In this document: piece after piece, positions 36,063 through 49,600 of the stretch
Position numbering within the stretch: position 1 is the stretch's first letter
Layout of the letters: every line of letters starts with the position of its first letter
From: Glandiceps talaboti
Lineage: Eukaryota; Hemichordata; Enteropneusta; Spengelidae
Direction: 5' to 3'
Length of the DNA: 64,000 nt
Assembly (NCBI RefSeq): GCF_964340395.1
Contig: NC_135549.1
Span: 19,803,342-19,867,341, forward strand
Program-made: the position numbers and the translations under genes
The notes under the pieces: generated by a model
The model's database searches: none
Told to the model about the DNA's origin: nothing
The model's input: only the letters and a program-made list of their open reading frames with translations

Positions 36063-38158
36063 TCTGGTTCTAATAGTGTGATCGTAGTCTGGTGTTATTA
36101 GCGTCAACATGGTGACGCCAACCAGTCCGATTCCTACTAATGCAAATATTTCTGAACGTATTTTTCTACGTACTTCGTGGAACAGATGATGCAATTCTAG
36201 CAGATAGCAATAACAAGAACACCACAGATGGCTGGTGTAAGAAATTTTTTTTAGTACTTCCCCTGAAGTATGTCAATACGTGAGACTTAACAAGCAGGGC
36301 GAATATCTGGCAATAAGGATGAAGGCGATTTGAGGAGTAAAGTGACTAACTGTAGTAATAATACCATCGTTTTTGTACTAAAAGTGTAACTTTGGAATTG
36401 AATCACTTCAAACTCTACATCATGTAAAGTAAACATTTTGAGATGTTTTTTGCAATTACAAACCGTTAAGTGTCTCATTATCCTTATAAATGTACACACA
36501 TTATAACGTACTGAATATGCTTGTTCCATACATTGTGACAAATATGAATACGATCCACTGTCTCTTTAATCGGTGACATACAGCACATGTCCCTTTTTAG
36601 CCATCATGCTGTCTTGCTCGCTTCATATTCAATAGTATCGTTATTGGAATTCATGATCATAATTATGTATATTATGCAGCTATAGTAATCGTTGCACATC
36701 TTTCTCTTGTACTATTTTTATTTTTAACTTTCTTGTCAAAAATAAAAATTTTAATGTTGAGTTTGATGTGTGCACACTGGGAACCTCACACATCATAGCA
36801 CAAATAATGCTAAGATGTGGCCATTTCATAGTGCTTGGAAGAAGATCACAGCCATGTACCAGCTACGTCACGTATGTGATGCGCAGCTAGCCATTTTACA
36901 GGGTGTGCTTTTCTACAGTAGCTGCTGTGCTACATAGGTGCGAAACATTATACATGTTACATGAATGTTGATACCATATCTGTGCCAATGCAGTCCCATA
37001 GGGGTGGTACAGCTATGTGCAAAACCCTGACTTAGGTATATGACTGTAACACAGTTGTGCTCATTCATGTACCAGCTATGTTGAAATCATACCCTGTAGC
37101 AGACCTTTCGTCCAATTCAATAGTGTGTGTGTGTGTTTCTCTTTTGTATCAAAATGTTGATGTGTTATATATTTGTTTCTCTTATAAGTCAAGAGTTTAT
37201 TTTCATTAGTCAAATTCCATTCATCATTATCCGCATAATGTATAGGTAGCCGGTGAGTCTACGATATTCGATATACAACGTAAGCAATGACTACATACCT
37301 CTAAGGCTACCTACCGATAGAACATCAAGCTAAAGAAACAAAACAACAGATGGTGAAAATCTTACTATACACGAAGAAAATCACCTCACATAGGTACGCA
37401 ATCCTGCTATATACAGAAAACTTGCGGTACAGTAATCATCGAAAGAAATATGTAAATGGTTGCTGATTTTCTTTTGAATGTGGCAACAGCTGCTACAGCA
37501 TCATTTTGTAAAGTTGTTTATTAATGACATCGTCGAACGTAAAGGTGTTGGTAATTCGTGAATGACTTGCAAAGGTCACTGCCGTACGTACACCTCTTTT
37601 TGGCAGTAATACCATCTTTTCTACTTGCATCAATGATCCGGAGTGTAACATTCGATTTTGAGTATGCGAATTTAACATGTTTAAAATTATTGCAACACTC
37701 ATTATCAGCATCTCTTTACATTTGCTAGTAAGCATTGCAAAAATCTAGGCAACATCACGGAAAACAGCTTAATAATTGTGATGACAACTATACTGCTGCA
37801 AAGTCCATCGATAATACTTCAAACAATACGATAGTCTTTTTATGATGAATATTTTTGTCACGTTTCGCCGGCCCTTCTGCCATTAATCAATCATAATTAC
37901 AACACATGTTGTATCGACCGACAGTCCACAACAAACCAAAATACAAAATTCCAAATTACTTAGTTAAGACCAAACGTCAAGGGATTTATTACATTGATAA
38001 TTGATGACTCCGTGATAGAAAAGTACCTGACTCATCAGCGCAAAACAAGGATCGACTGATCATTTTCTCATGGATAGAGACGAAATTTCATTTTGCTCAA
38101 ACCTAAATGTGTTACATCACGACACAAACTGAATAAAAAACACAACTTCAAAGAGCTC
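36063..38158. other. Gene-free spacer with a less AT-rich block
   Basis: 36760-37110 is less AT-rich than its surroundings and repeats words such as GTACCAGCTA (36857, 37068) and CAGCTATG; it may be an unrecognised repeat. An imperfect hairpin TAGGTAGCC/GGCTACCTA lies at 37244-37315. Confidence 0.45.
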
Positions 38159-38230
38159 GTATGTATGTATGTATGTATGTATGTATGTATGTATGTATGT
38201 ATGTATGTATGTATGTATGTATGTATGTAT
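38159..38230 (+). repeat. (GTAT)n microsatellite
   Basis: Eighteen uninterrupted GTAT units. Confidence 0.95.
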
Positions 38231-41200
38231 CTCTTCTGGTATTGGCATCAACAATTTCTTTGGTGAATACTTAAACTAAGATGATGTCATCTCGATGGAA
38301 CATGTCAAATTTAATGATATAAGGTATGACATTCGCACAACACCACATCTTCGAATCTGTACAAATAGATGTCCAGACACATATATACATCTCACGTGCA
38401 TTAGGAATAGACGTTGTTGACATTAGTTTAAATTGTTTACATCTGTTATAATTCTTTACACAATTTCTTTAAACACTTAAGGGATTCAGAGTTCCCTACT
38501 TGACCGATAACAATAGGTCAACGCACTGATGCATGCCTAATGAGAACATTTTGTTATTGCATACATGAGTGCACATATTGCGAAAACAGAACTGTCGTAA
38601 CTTATAATATATATCTGTCCTCCGTTTAGCATCAAAATGATTCGATAACATAACGTGCATTCCATTAAAACACTTTACAGGCCTTTTCATTTGCCTGTCA
38701 AACAGTACGTGTTACATTATGCGGTCTTCACGTACAAAACATATTACTGACTATGAAATGTAAGTGGTTATTAATAAACGCCCACGTGTCTATGTCCACT
38801 TGCAGGAAATTTAAATGGTTTGTTTCATTTAGACAAAAAGTAGCAAGGAATAAGTGATTTTACGTCTCATGGCAGATTTCGCGAGATATGCAAATACACC
38901 TTGCAACGGTTGCTAAGCACATATATGTGGTCAAGCTTTCGCCGGAGCCATATCTGTTTACATGAAAGCCAACAGGTTCGTCTGAAAAGATTACTACATG
39001 ATGTCAGCACACTGGAACAGCTCGTGCCACCACCTGCGATACTTCTCGTCGCTGAACATTTCCCAACAAATAAACCACACAGAACACACCAAACGCTTCC
39101 ATTATACCTTTAAACACTAAATGGAAATTTATTATTTCATTTCTGGTGCAGCCCACAACCCCTACCTAAGTCTCGGTATGCGTAGCGGCAGATGCATAAA
39201 CATACTGTTAACGTTTACGGGTATTTAGATATCAACTTATAGCAGTAGTTGAACCCCTGGTGTTACATTGGGCAGTCTATATATTGCCTCGGGAAGTCAC
39301 GAGCGGTATCGGGAAGTTATTAGTAGAACCGGATTCTCGATCGGACGTTGTGTATCGGACAACACGTTCTCACTCACGTAATAAGTCATGAATTCTCCCT
39401 TCGCCTATTACATGTATTTACTTAAGATTGCGTTTAAAAGTTGCAATATATTGAAGAGCAAACATATTACATCTGAGATTAGTTCAGGCAAAATTCTGGC
39501 AAGCCTTATATACACGACATGCATTTGACATGATGCGATGACATATTTCCGGATGCAAGCACTATGTACATGTACACTGCATGGTACTAGACTAGCAGGT
39601 ATTGGGTTTGGGTGATCGTCTGTCGGTCCCTTTCCTCCGACAAAGTGTAGTGAACGTATGAATGTATATGCCTTGATACTATGTTTGCCAGCGTTGTCGT
39701 CTAGGGAACAGGCCTTTATCCAACCCTGGCATTTCTCCACTTGCCTTCTGGGTTTAGAGAATCTTACGAAGTGAACACCATCCATGTAGTCTCAGTAATA
39801 ATATCGGGAATCCGACTTATATTTCCCATATACACATCTTTTTGCAACCATACTTTTAAAGTTTGCTTCGCTTGGTCGATCATATATTATAGGTGCGATG
39901 ACGTGATTTACTATATATTGCTAAGCGTTTGGCACTTCAGTTTGACCACCTTCACGTGGTTGCTATGGACTCAATGGCTCAATTCAAGCGGGCTCGTATG
40001 GGATATGCCGCGAGACGAAAAATGGCGTATTGCGATCTTGCTATCTTAGTTTCTTATTGTCTATTACGTGACTGTGTCATACAGTCTGAGAGCAATTGAA
40101 CAGTACTAGACACTTGGAACAGGCAGTAAAAAAACCCTAAATAGAGGTTAAAGTGCATCGACTCATGATGGAAATCAATCAACTAAAAATTGAATAGTAT
40201 ATTACAGACACAAGTCTCGTTCGATTAATCTGTGCAAGCTCACATGGTTCTACTTGGCCTTACTAGATGTTTGATCCTTTTGACTTTTTTGTATTTTCTA
40301 AGCGCTCCGGTGTAGCTTAAATAGTGATATATTATAATACGTGCGATAAGAGCCATTTATAATCTTTTAAAAGACTATCTAGTATAACCCACAGGGAGAA
40401 AACTGTAATATTGATAATAACCATAGTGCATCTATGGACCATTCCCAATCTATCCAAAGTGAACATGTTTAATGTATGAACAATAGATGGTTAACTTATT
40501 TCATTGAACTGACTGCTCAACAAGAACATTGGTCAGGAAGGAGTAGTGAAGTCAAACTTCTGAGGTAAAGATGAAATAGTCGGTTGACATCAGGCTGTAA
40601 TGGATTTCGTTTACCTTTCTGTTAAAACAATATGACAAACCAAGTTAATCGCCCTGGTGGGATAACTGTGTGATGACTTATCCAGTTATACTCAGTGGCG
40701 TTTTTTTTATATGAATCCACAGGTAATCCATACTCATTATATGTTTTTCGAGTTTGATGATGGCAACGTGAAAGTAGGAGATGACACCTGAGATAGCAAA
40801 CACATATGCTTTACAACACCCTTTAGGGTAAATACATGTTTTAATATATTATGAAACCCACAGAAAAGTAGCTAACGACTGTGACCAATAGAGTTTTATA
40901 AAACGCTGTTACTTTGTGCGCTTACCGGTTGCATTATTATATAACTAGCTGAACACATTACTACATTTACATTATTTGGTACATTATTACATAATATATT
41001 ATAGCATTACCAATTCCAGTGAATTTTGTGACGTCATCGCTGTACATTATTACTGATAATGTACTCCGTTATTGGGCATCGCGGCCCCGGAACGAGCATA
41101 ACAATACAAGCTTATGTCCGTAAGAGATGAGATTTGTTCTGTTTCTTCATACGGCTAGGTATTTTTTCGAAATTTATGTTGAGACTTATGATTGTCATTT

Positions 41201-41421
41201 CTACTGTTTAAAAATACAACGCATTCATGAAACAAATTTGTGTTCACAGCAGTTCATTGAAGTGTATATGTGTGTGTACGTGTACGTACGTGAATCGCTA
41301 TGATTAGTATTCAGCTTCCGGGCCGAACATGGCAGACGATGTTCAGCGCTGTGTATATTATACGTTGTTTTGCGTTTCTAGGTCTACAAATTCACTGGAA
41401 TTGGCAAAACTATAAAATAAT
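38231..41421. other. Gene-poor stretch
   Basis: Frames of 125 codons (39408-39785, minus), 102 codons (39741-40049, plus) and 70 codons (38901-39113, plus) resemble no known family. An exon cannot be excluded but none is supported. Confidence 0.45.
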
Positions 41422-41564
41422 AACAATAATGTACGCCCTCCCAGTCCATAATGGACTCAAGCAAACTTTGTACTCCATAATGGGCTCGGCTGTCGCCTCG
41501 CCCATTATGTCGTTCAAAGTTTGCTTTCGTCCATTATGGGCTGGGAGGGCGTACATTATTGTTT
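41422..41564. mobile_element. 142-bp foldback element
   Basis: The two halves are inverted copies: AACAATAATGTACGCCCTCC and then CAGTCCATAATGGACTCAAG on the left; the right half is its reverse complement at roughly 85 percent by eye, ending GGGCGTACATTATTGTT. The outer 27 bp are perfectly paired. CCATAATGG-like words occur four times. The GC-rich CGCCCTCCCAG contrasts with the AT-rich surroundings. No target duplication was evident. Best read as a snap-back MITE. Confidence 0.75.
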
Positions 41565-44500
41565 AAACATTGTTGCTAATTGACAAGCAATGCTGTGATA
41601 ATCATACAATGCAGTTTACACTTCTACATCATTCATAGATAATTAATGACAGTAAAATCTACATCATATTCATTCAGATATCTCCTATATCAGTGATCGC
41701 TGCATACGTTGTTTACCTACTGTTTACCTACCTGTTTATCCTTCCTGCATTGCCAACTCTTCTATTTTCGAAATCTCACTGACCTCTGTGTAGACCGATA
41801 CCGGAAATTGGGAAGACGATAGTACATACAAATAAAACGGTTACTTTGTAAGTCTTGCGTGTACGTGGTGTGACCTTATTTCGGGTGGCTACTGACGTGA
41901 CCTATATGTAGTTGACAATTAATACCCTCAACATATTACTGACAGGCAGAAACATTTTGCACATAAATACATAATATAAAGCTTACAACTTGATTTCAAA
42001 GAAAAGCTTGAATTGCACAGCATGGTGACGTCACTTAAAGATATTTAACTTTTACAAACAGTTGAATATATAGTCCATGAGCCAGACAGGTTATTGGTAC
42101 CAAAAAGTGGTACCAAACGATATTTTAAAGCTATGTACATAAACAAAAAAAATATTCCTCCGGATTTTTTATTTTGTCTCATTGTCTTGTTATAATTATC
42201 CAAAGTTGTATTTTTGTGTTTTTTGCATAAATTACCGCTTTTCACACTTCTCAACGCAATATCTCTTGATTCCCTCAAAAACTAACAATCCGGAGGAACG
42301 TTTTTTCGACACACTGTCTCCGAGTATTGTCTCCAAATTTGACAAAGCTGGGACCTTCTGTCGCAAAGTTAAATAGCTTTGAACTTCACACAGTATACAA
42401 AATAAAGAACGCTGAAAAATGCAAATTTACACAATTTGACTCCTTCCACCCGACAAAAGCTTTCAAAAGCTTTCAAATTCGACAGACATTGCAACAGCTT
42501 TTTTCTGTGACTAGCAAATATGTTACTCAATCCTCGCCATTTGGTTGTGTACGTTGCTTTGCTACAGACATGAAGAAAATCTGGTATTTTAGGAGGGTCA
42601 TGAAATGCTACAGATAGAAACGTGTTTGTTTCCCGCGATTAAAGGTGTCATGTCATCTATTATTCATCTACGGGTGGAGACTTTGGTTTAATCTTTTAAT
42701 ACGGTACGCGTGCCGTTCTCGACATTACATAGTATACTTTCTTTTTCGGATTCGAAGCCCTTGCTCTACGCAGTTGGTGTTCGTGTTTTGACTCGAATAT
42801 GGGCTACGTTCTGATTTGAAGCCATATTCCTGCTCATGTATTAGGCATTGCTACGCAATTGTTGTTGGTGTTTCGTTGACGACACACAATAAAAAAGTTA
42901 ACCTTTTCCCTGAAATTAAATTTCCACACCAAGACACCGTACGACATCGGGAATTTTATACAAATTGTAAGGAGTGTTACAAAACTATGGTATAAATAAT
43001 GGTACTTGACGAACTCACGTCAACAGTTTTTCTTCCACTGCGATGACGTTTTATGATACTCGGAGTCGGAGTAGACATTACCTCATTTATTTAAACTACG
43101 TGTACCCTCAAAATCTCCGTTTTATAACTTTAATAGCCTTGAGGATCGCTCGGTGCCAAATTCTTGACGGGCTTGCCGTTTACGTTTGGACAGCGTCATC
43201 GCACACGCAAATAAACAACGCTACGCACGTATACTGCTACAGTACATGTGACTCGGTGTCGACGTGTCTCGAAAGTTCACGAAGGATCGAGCCGTGATAA
43301 GCCGATCGTTAGAGTGAGGTTGCCACAATTTATAGGACCTTAACCCTAATAATATAATACAGTATGTGAAGAGGACGTTGTCAAAATCCACCAACGCGAA
43401 AGTTCAAAGCTAGTCTACGGCCACGTTCTGTGAAACTTACAGAAATGTAATACCCGGAAATCGCCGATGCAATGTCACGCATCTGACGTGAACTCTCAAG
43501 TCTGGAAGAAAGCATGGTTCATTTTCGATGCGCCAACGTGTTGATGAAATCGTTTTATTTTTGTAAACATCAATTTTTTTCGATCGGCTAAAACAATTAG
43601 CCTGCAATACTGTTAGATATTCGAGATTTGTATGTTGTTGTTTTTTTACATGCATGGTATTTGAAAACCGTCATCTCATCATCGCCGTCGCGTCGGGTAC
43701 ACTTGAAGGCTGTAGCTCAGTCATTGCACAGAGGCCTATAGCTATGTCTCATTTGCATATGTAAAGACACTCTTCTGTAAACAACGTTCCTGTCAATCTT
43801 CTTGACGTATGCAAATCTTTGTACATACACATTCAGGAATGAAACCATATAAAACACATAGCGTTAGAGTGCATGTCATTTTTTTTCATTTCAAATTTAT
43901 TAATGGAAAAAGTAAACGATTTTCAAAAAATCTTTTAACCAAATTATGGCACATACCATGAAGCTTCATAATGAGCAAAAAAAGGCCAAAATTCACCAAC
44001 GAACCTGCATCTCATCCTTAAATAGACTGAAATGGATCAAAATAGATGTAACCAGACGCCAAGGAAATTTACTGCCACTGTCATCAGTATGTACACGGTG
44101 AGAAGCCACTATAATGCAAGGTTATTCAAATCACCCGTGGATTTCATCTATTTTTATATAACAATTTCTGGGCTTTTACTTAATGACATTAGCCCCCCCC
44201 CCCCCCTCCGTAGAATACCATTGGTGATAATTCACAGTCACTTGAACAGGCTTGCAAATTACGTCTTCCATCTTATATAGTCACCGACCTAGAACAAATA
44301 TTAGACTTTTAACTATATATTTGTTCACGAAATCTCCAAAGCATTCTCAGTTAAAATCCTGAAGTGTTTACCGGCTAACTCGACAAAACCAATGTATATA
44401 ATATATGCACTATCAGCTTGTGACTGATTCCACCAATTAGCTTCTAGGCAGAATATCCATGAATAGTAATACATTTGATTTACCAAGTTCACAGCCTCTT

Positions 44501-45770
44501 TATTATACATTGATAGGGTCTGTCAAAGTACAGTCCCGATTTCTCTTTTAGTAAACTTTCTCTACTCCTGTGTTTGAAAACTAAAGCAACAAGCTGTTTA
44601 AGAACTTTAATTTGTAGCAATAAAAATAATAAAGCAATGATGATTAACTGTAAACGAACTTTTGAATATAAACGCCACACGCTGTTATTTCTTTCAGTTT
44701 TAAGTAACAGTGATTCAATAAATAACTGATTCAACTAGTCACTCAATAATTCGTTGAACCTTGAGCTCCATGAAGTGATTTGAGACATATATATGCAATA
44801 CCTTTTGTCGATAACAACAGAGTGATCTGGACTACATTTAGATACTTTCTTCATGTTCGGAGGATTCCGCGATCGTGAATTTCGTGTCTTTTTCTCTATC
44901 ACGTACATTATGTCGTGTCTGGGAGATTTCGTGCATTTTTGGGAAACATATCGTGATCGAGAGAGTTTCAAGTATTCTCAGTAGGTGCTGATAAAGACTA
45001 TCCAACTTCCCAAAGCCAGGACATATCTTGTGCTGATAGCTGGCACAATGAAATATAAATCCGAGTCTCGCAATTAATGCTGTAAAGAGACATGTGGGAA
45101 GAATTTATGTATGTTGAAACGAGTTTTAATTTAGACGGTATATGCTGGTTTCCTTCAGGAAATTTAGAATGCATTCAGTTTTTATTAACAGAGGCCGTGG
45201 ACGAGCTGCCATTTGGTACATTTGGTACATATTATAACGTCCCTTGATTATCCTACATCTATTCGACTGACCGTATCTTTTCTATACCATAACCGTTGCT
45301 TAGGAAAAACCGCCTAATAATTCTTAACAAAATAAGACAATGCTTTTAAAATGCTGTCACTGCTCAATGAAAAAATAGTAAAAAAAAAGATTCCTTACCA
45401 TTTTAACGAACTCATGCCTTGCACGTATTATTAAACTAGCACTGCAGATAATAACACTTTGGTCTGGCCAATTTAAAATGACATCAGACTAATTACATAT
45501 TAAGTGTACAGATAAACATGAAATCTCCATTAGCAACGTTGGGATAAGCTTTCAAATTAGAAGGAATTATTGTACACACAGGGATAGCATAACTACTACA
45601 GCCTATTTTAAAATAAGGATATTCGTGGTTGCAGCAAAAATAAGCTGGCGGTTGTAGTACTGTACACTATGCATGTTGCTTTTCTACTGTGTTTGCAACG
45701 TTACAATATGCTCATTTGTTGGATGTAAAATAGGTGTGCCATCAATTTACATTATACGTTCACAGTTTAA
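41565..45770. other. Gene-poor stretch with a CpG-richer patch
   Basis: 42640-43310 and 43660-43760 have more CpG than the surroundings and could mark a promoter or 5' exon, but no coding motif was recognised. A poly-C run lies at 44192-44205. Confidence 0.4.
42155..42298. repeat. Short inverted-repeat bounded segment, possible MITE
   Basis: TTCCTCCGGATT (42155-42166) is mirrored by AATCCGGAGGAA (42287-42298), bounding 144 bp of AT-rich sequence. Poly-T/poly-A lies next to both ends. A clean target duplication is not seen. A 12-bp GC-containing inverted repeat at this spacing is unlikely to be chance in such AT-rich DNA, but the class is unclear. Confidence 0.4.
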
Positions 45771-45916
45771 TGTATGTACGTATGTATGTATGTATGTATG
45801 TATGTATGTATGTATGTATGTATGCATGTATGTGTGCATGTATGTGCATGTATGTATGTATGTATGTATGTGTGTGTGTATGTATGTATGTATGTATGTA
45901 TGTATGTATGTATGTG
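45771..45916 (+). repeat. (GTAT)n microsatellite with GTGC/GTGT variants
   Basis: About 145 bp, mostly GTAT, with GCAT, GTGT and GTGC interruptions. Three overlapping frames of Met-Tyr-Val repeats are artefacts of it. Confidence 0.95.
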
Positions 45917-46405
45917 TTGTACATGGTAATGCCTTTACTACAATTATGAGGTATGTATTCCGAGTGCATTGTTGAATGCCAAAGAATGTATATTAATACA
46001 CATTGTGGAATACCATTATAATTGCATTTCAAATATAAAGTTTATAGCGCACATTTCGTATTCAACGTCACAGGATTCTTGACCAAAAATTAAACATCAA
46101 TGCTTTACCTACCTGTAACATCTTTATAAAGATCACTATTTCATATACATGTGCTTTAGTATTGGTCTCTGGGAGACTAATAAAATGTACTGCAGAAGCC
46201 CTATCACACAGGGTCAATACATTATCCAAAATGATTGCATTTTACATTTCTCAAGATTTAAGTTGCTAGGTATTCGACGTCGATCGCATCTAAACAATTT
46301 TCCTCATGAAATCCTGAGACACCCGAAACCTGAAATCATAATAAGTCTGGTTCATAAACTGAAAGCTCACAAAGTGGCATGTACAACCGTAAGACATGAA
46401 ATGTG

Positions 46406-46431
46406 AAAAAGCGGAGACCATGGACTCCAGT

Positions 46432-46529
<98 letters not shown>

Positions 46530-46554
46530 ACTGGAGTCCATGGTCTCCGCTTTG
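46406..46554. repeat. (TA)n palindrome with unique arms
   Basis: AAAGCGGAGACCATGGACTC and the following CAGTATCGATATA lead into about 90 bp of (TA)n, and the exact reverse complement follows (TATCGATACTGGAGTCCATG, ending CCGCTTT at 46553). The arms are about 30 bp. They differ from the arms at 17.6 kb, but the palindrome abuts a stretch that matches those arms. Confidence 0.85.
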
Positions 46555-46617
46555 CCACTGCGGTATAGAGCACTGCGGTATAGAGCACTGTCTTATAGCA
46601 GATTGATACTCACCGAG

Positions 46618-46681
<64 letters not shown>
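46553..46681 (+). mobile_element. Fragment matching the Penelope palindrome arm plus (TA)n
   Basis: GCCACTGCGGTATAGAGCAC to CTCACCGAGTTATA is the same as 17635-17690, with one internal 15-bp duplication of the CACTGCGGTATAGAG segment, then about 60 bp of (TA)n ending at 46681. No coding part, ribozyme or second arm accompanies it. It is probably a solo terminal fragment of the same element family. Confidence 0.7.
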
Positions 46682-46684
<3 letters not shown>

Positions 46685-49600
46685 CACATGGTAATCATCA
46701 CCGCAATCTCTATAGCTCCGTCTCATTTTCGTGACTATTTTGTATTCAATTCTTCGTATGAAATGTTGGGCCCTGGGCAATTTATTCAAAAACCGATATG
46801 GTCCAAGGAATTTACAACAAACTTGATTGCATCAAAATAAAACGTTTTCAATGTCCATATTTCCGGTTTCGCATGAGTGGCGCCGAATTACTGACAGATT
46901 ACAGATCAGTTCAAGTACACTTTCATTTACCATTTTAATTGAATAGTGCCCGAATGACCTCAACAAGTTGAAAGGAAACATATAGATCGATTTTGTTACA
47001 TTAATAAAGAATGTGTCGTGTAGCTGGGAAGACTACCAAAACTTTATGCATTAATCATGACAGCTCAGTGCCTGTAGGGATTATGTTGGATCGATGGCTT
47101 TAGAGATTTATGTCGACATACAGTCGTCAATGACACATGTATCCTCGAAATGTTTCAAATACTTATAAATAGAAAGTTACAGAGAGGGTCCCGTTCCTAT
47201 TACTACGTGCTATTGCAAAATAACTACGTACATTTACAATGATTTGGTGACGGTTCAATTACACATGTAAATTCCAATGTCACATATCTATGAGTAACAT
47301 GAAATGTAGACTTTAGATGTAAAGGTTAGATATTACCGACAGAGAATGTGACAGAAGGGTCAGGGTTATTATAATTTTATCAGCTTAACATGATGTGTGT
47401 GTGTGTGGGGGGGGGCATTGTAAAATAAGGCTACGTCACTTTGAGGAACGTGTGTTAGTGTGCTGTAGTTACTGATAACATGTTATATCAGGGGCAAGGA
47501 TTATTACAATTTTATCAGCTTAATGTTTGTGTTGATTAAGCAATAAAGTGTGTGTGTGTGTGTGTTTGTGGGGGGGGGGGGTGATGTAAAATAAGGCTCT
47601 GTCACTTTACGAAACGCGTGTTAGTGTGCTATAGTTGTAGTAAACCTAATTTCCAACATTCCTGCAAAGAGATTTACAAAGAAATGTGTATTACAATACA
47701 TATGGTGGAGCTTGTCAAGAGCTTACCTAAACTACTCGAATATTGTTCTAGCTCCTCCTGCTAAAAATGAACCATTCAAAGATTGTTGTCAGCCCTTCTA
47801 TTTTTTTTTTCAATTAAAGTTATGCAATGTCTTGCAATTGGTTCTTTAACCTTACTATTGTTCATAATCAGAGGGAAATTAATTCGGTTATATCTCCGGA
47901 TGTGACCATGTATGCCTCTCTCGCATACTTATTTGTAAATTGAATGTATTCAAAGCCTAGTCACGCAGCGAAAATATTACGCCAGATGTCAGAATTAAAT
48001 ATTCATAAAGTACATAACGGTAAAGGTATGGCAATCGAAGACACGTTCTCATTCCTCCCACAGAAAATGGCCGACCGTGCGTTGAGCTAAATGGCATTAT
48101 AGCAGTTAGAAGTGTTTCGTCTGTAATTAGCCAATCATCAAGGACACCAAACATAAGAGACATCTCCTTAGTTTCCCAACCCATCCACACTAACTTCTAG
48201 TAAGATAGTCAATACTCAGTTCGCTCAGAATAAACCTTCAACAACGGTGTTCGCATCCCTATCCTCAAATAATAGGCAATATTCTTAAGCAGAGTGATAA
48301 GGCTTTAAATACTATATAATTTATCAACGTGTCACTGAAACTACAGGTAACGTATAATTGTAACAATGACGGACGACATGTATTGAATCTATTTTAGTGC
48401 TTCGACTGCACACGTCCTTTTTGAGATAATATCTCACATGATAACATGTCTTGCAGTTATCGTGTAATTATCCTCCCTTTAAAATACCTATCACTTATTG
48501 ATAATGTCCTCGGATACATTTATTTCATTAGTATGGCACTTGTTTACATTCTAACTATCGGGCGCAATTAGCGAATCGTTGACCAACCAGGACATCGACG
48601 GTTCATTGCCGTTTGGATGACTCAATAAGTTCTGATAACTCTGCACATCGAACGATTTAAATACCACCTGTATAATATGGCAACCTGACGAACACAATTG
48701 TGATATTGCGAAGTTCTGTGGGATTTGTCACACAGCGTATTGATTAAAACGCTATCTTTATCCAAATGCATCAAGTCAAGAACGAGTATATATCACATTC
48801 ATTATTTAAAACGTTCAAACTACTGTCACAGTTCTGTTCCGTCTTTAAATATTTAATGATATCTTCATACCGATAACACTTTGTAAATGACAGCACTTGT
48901 CAGTACATCATTCTTTTATCAGTTAATGTTAATATCTTGCAGCCTTACATGCACACATAAGTTGAGCGGATAAACCCCAGATTAGGCCACAGTAGTGAGT
49001 CCGTTTAATGGAATTGCCATACACCAGTGTACATATATCATAATGTAATGCTTTAGTTAAAAACTATAATATATCAACATTTCCCAGTTCAATTATCGTG
49101 AACATGGAAATACTACCCCTTTCCTCGCAAGAAACAGAAACTATCCAAGACAATGCACCATTTATTATAGAGCGAATGTAAAGTCAATTGTTCACGATTG
49201 TTGATTTTCAAAATTTGCTAGTGCGACGATCGTGATTGACAGACTTGAAGAATGCTACCAATTTGTCTGCTGTTCGATACTGTGTCCCTATACATTTATA
49301 ACGCACTACACTATACGCCAGTTGGAGTGTCTATCACTTTCTTGCTGGAATGGACTACAGACAGTTGTCGACCCAAGCGACCTTTTGTTTCATATACAGG
49401 TGTAAACACACAGACAAGGAAGAAATGTGGTATAAAGCTCAAAAAGAGGGTTTATACTGAAAATGTTATAAATGCACATTTGTTTTATTGTTTACTGAAT
49501 GATTTTTTTTAAATAGAGGAAAGATATCCCTTGGCGTCTATCGTCGTGTGTCTTTCAATGAACGGTTCCTTTTTTGACCTCACATTTGCGAATCTTACGT

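Noticed and set aside
39408-39785. 125-codon minus-strand frame
   Set aside because: No recognisable domain, composition near background, overlapped by another unrelated frame; coding not supported.
43660-43760. GCTGTAGCTCAGT resembling a tRNA A-box
   Set aside because: No B-box at the right distance and no cloverleaf.
46290-46734. Poly-(Tyr-Ile) frames
   Set aside because: Products of the (TA)n tracts.
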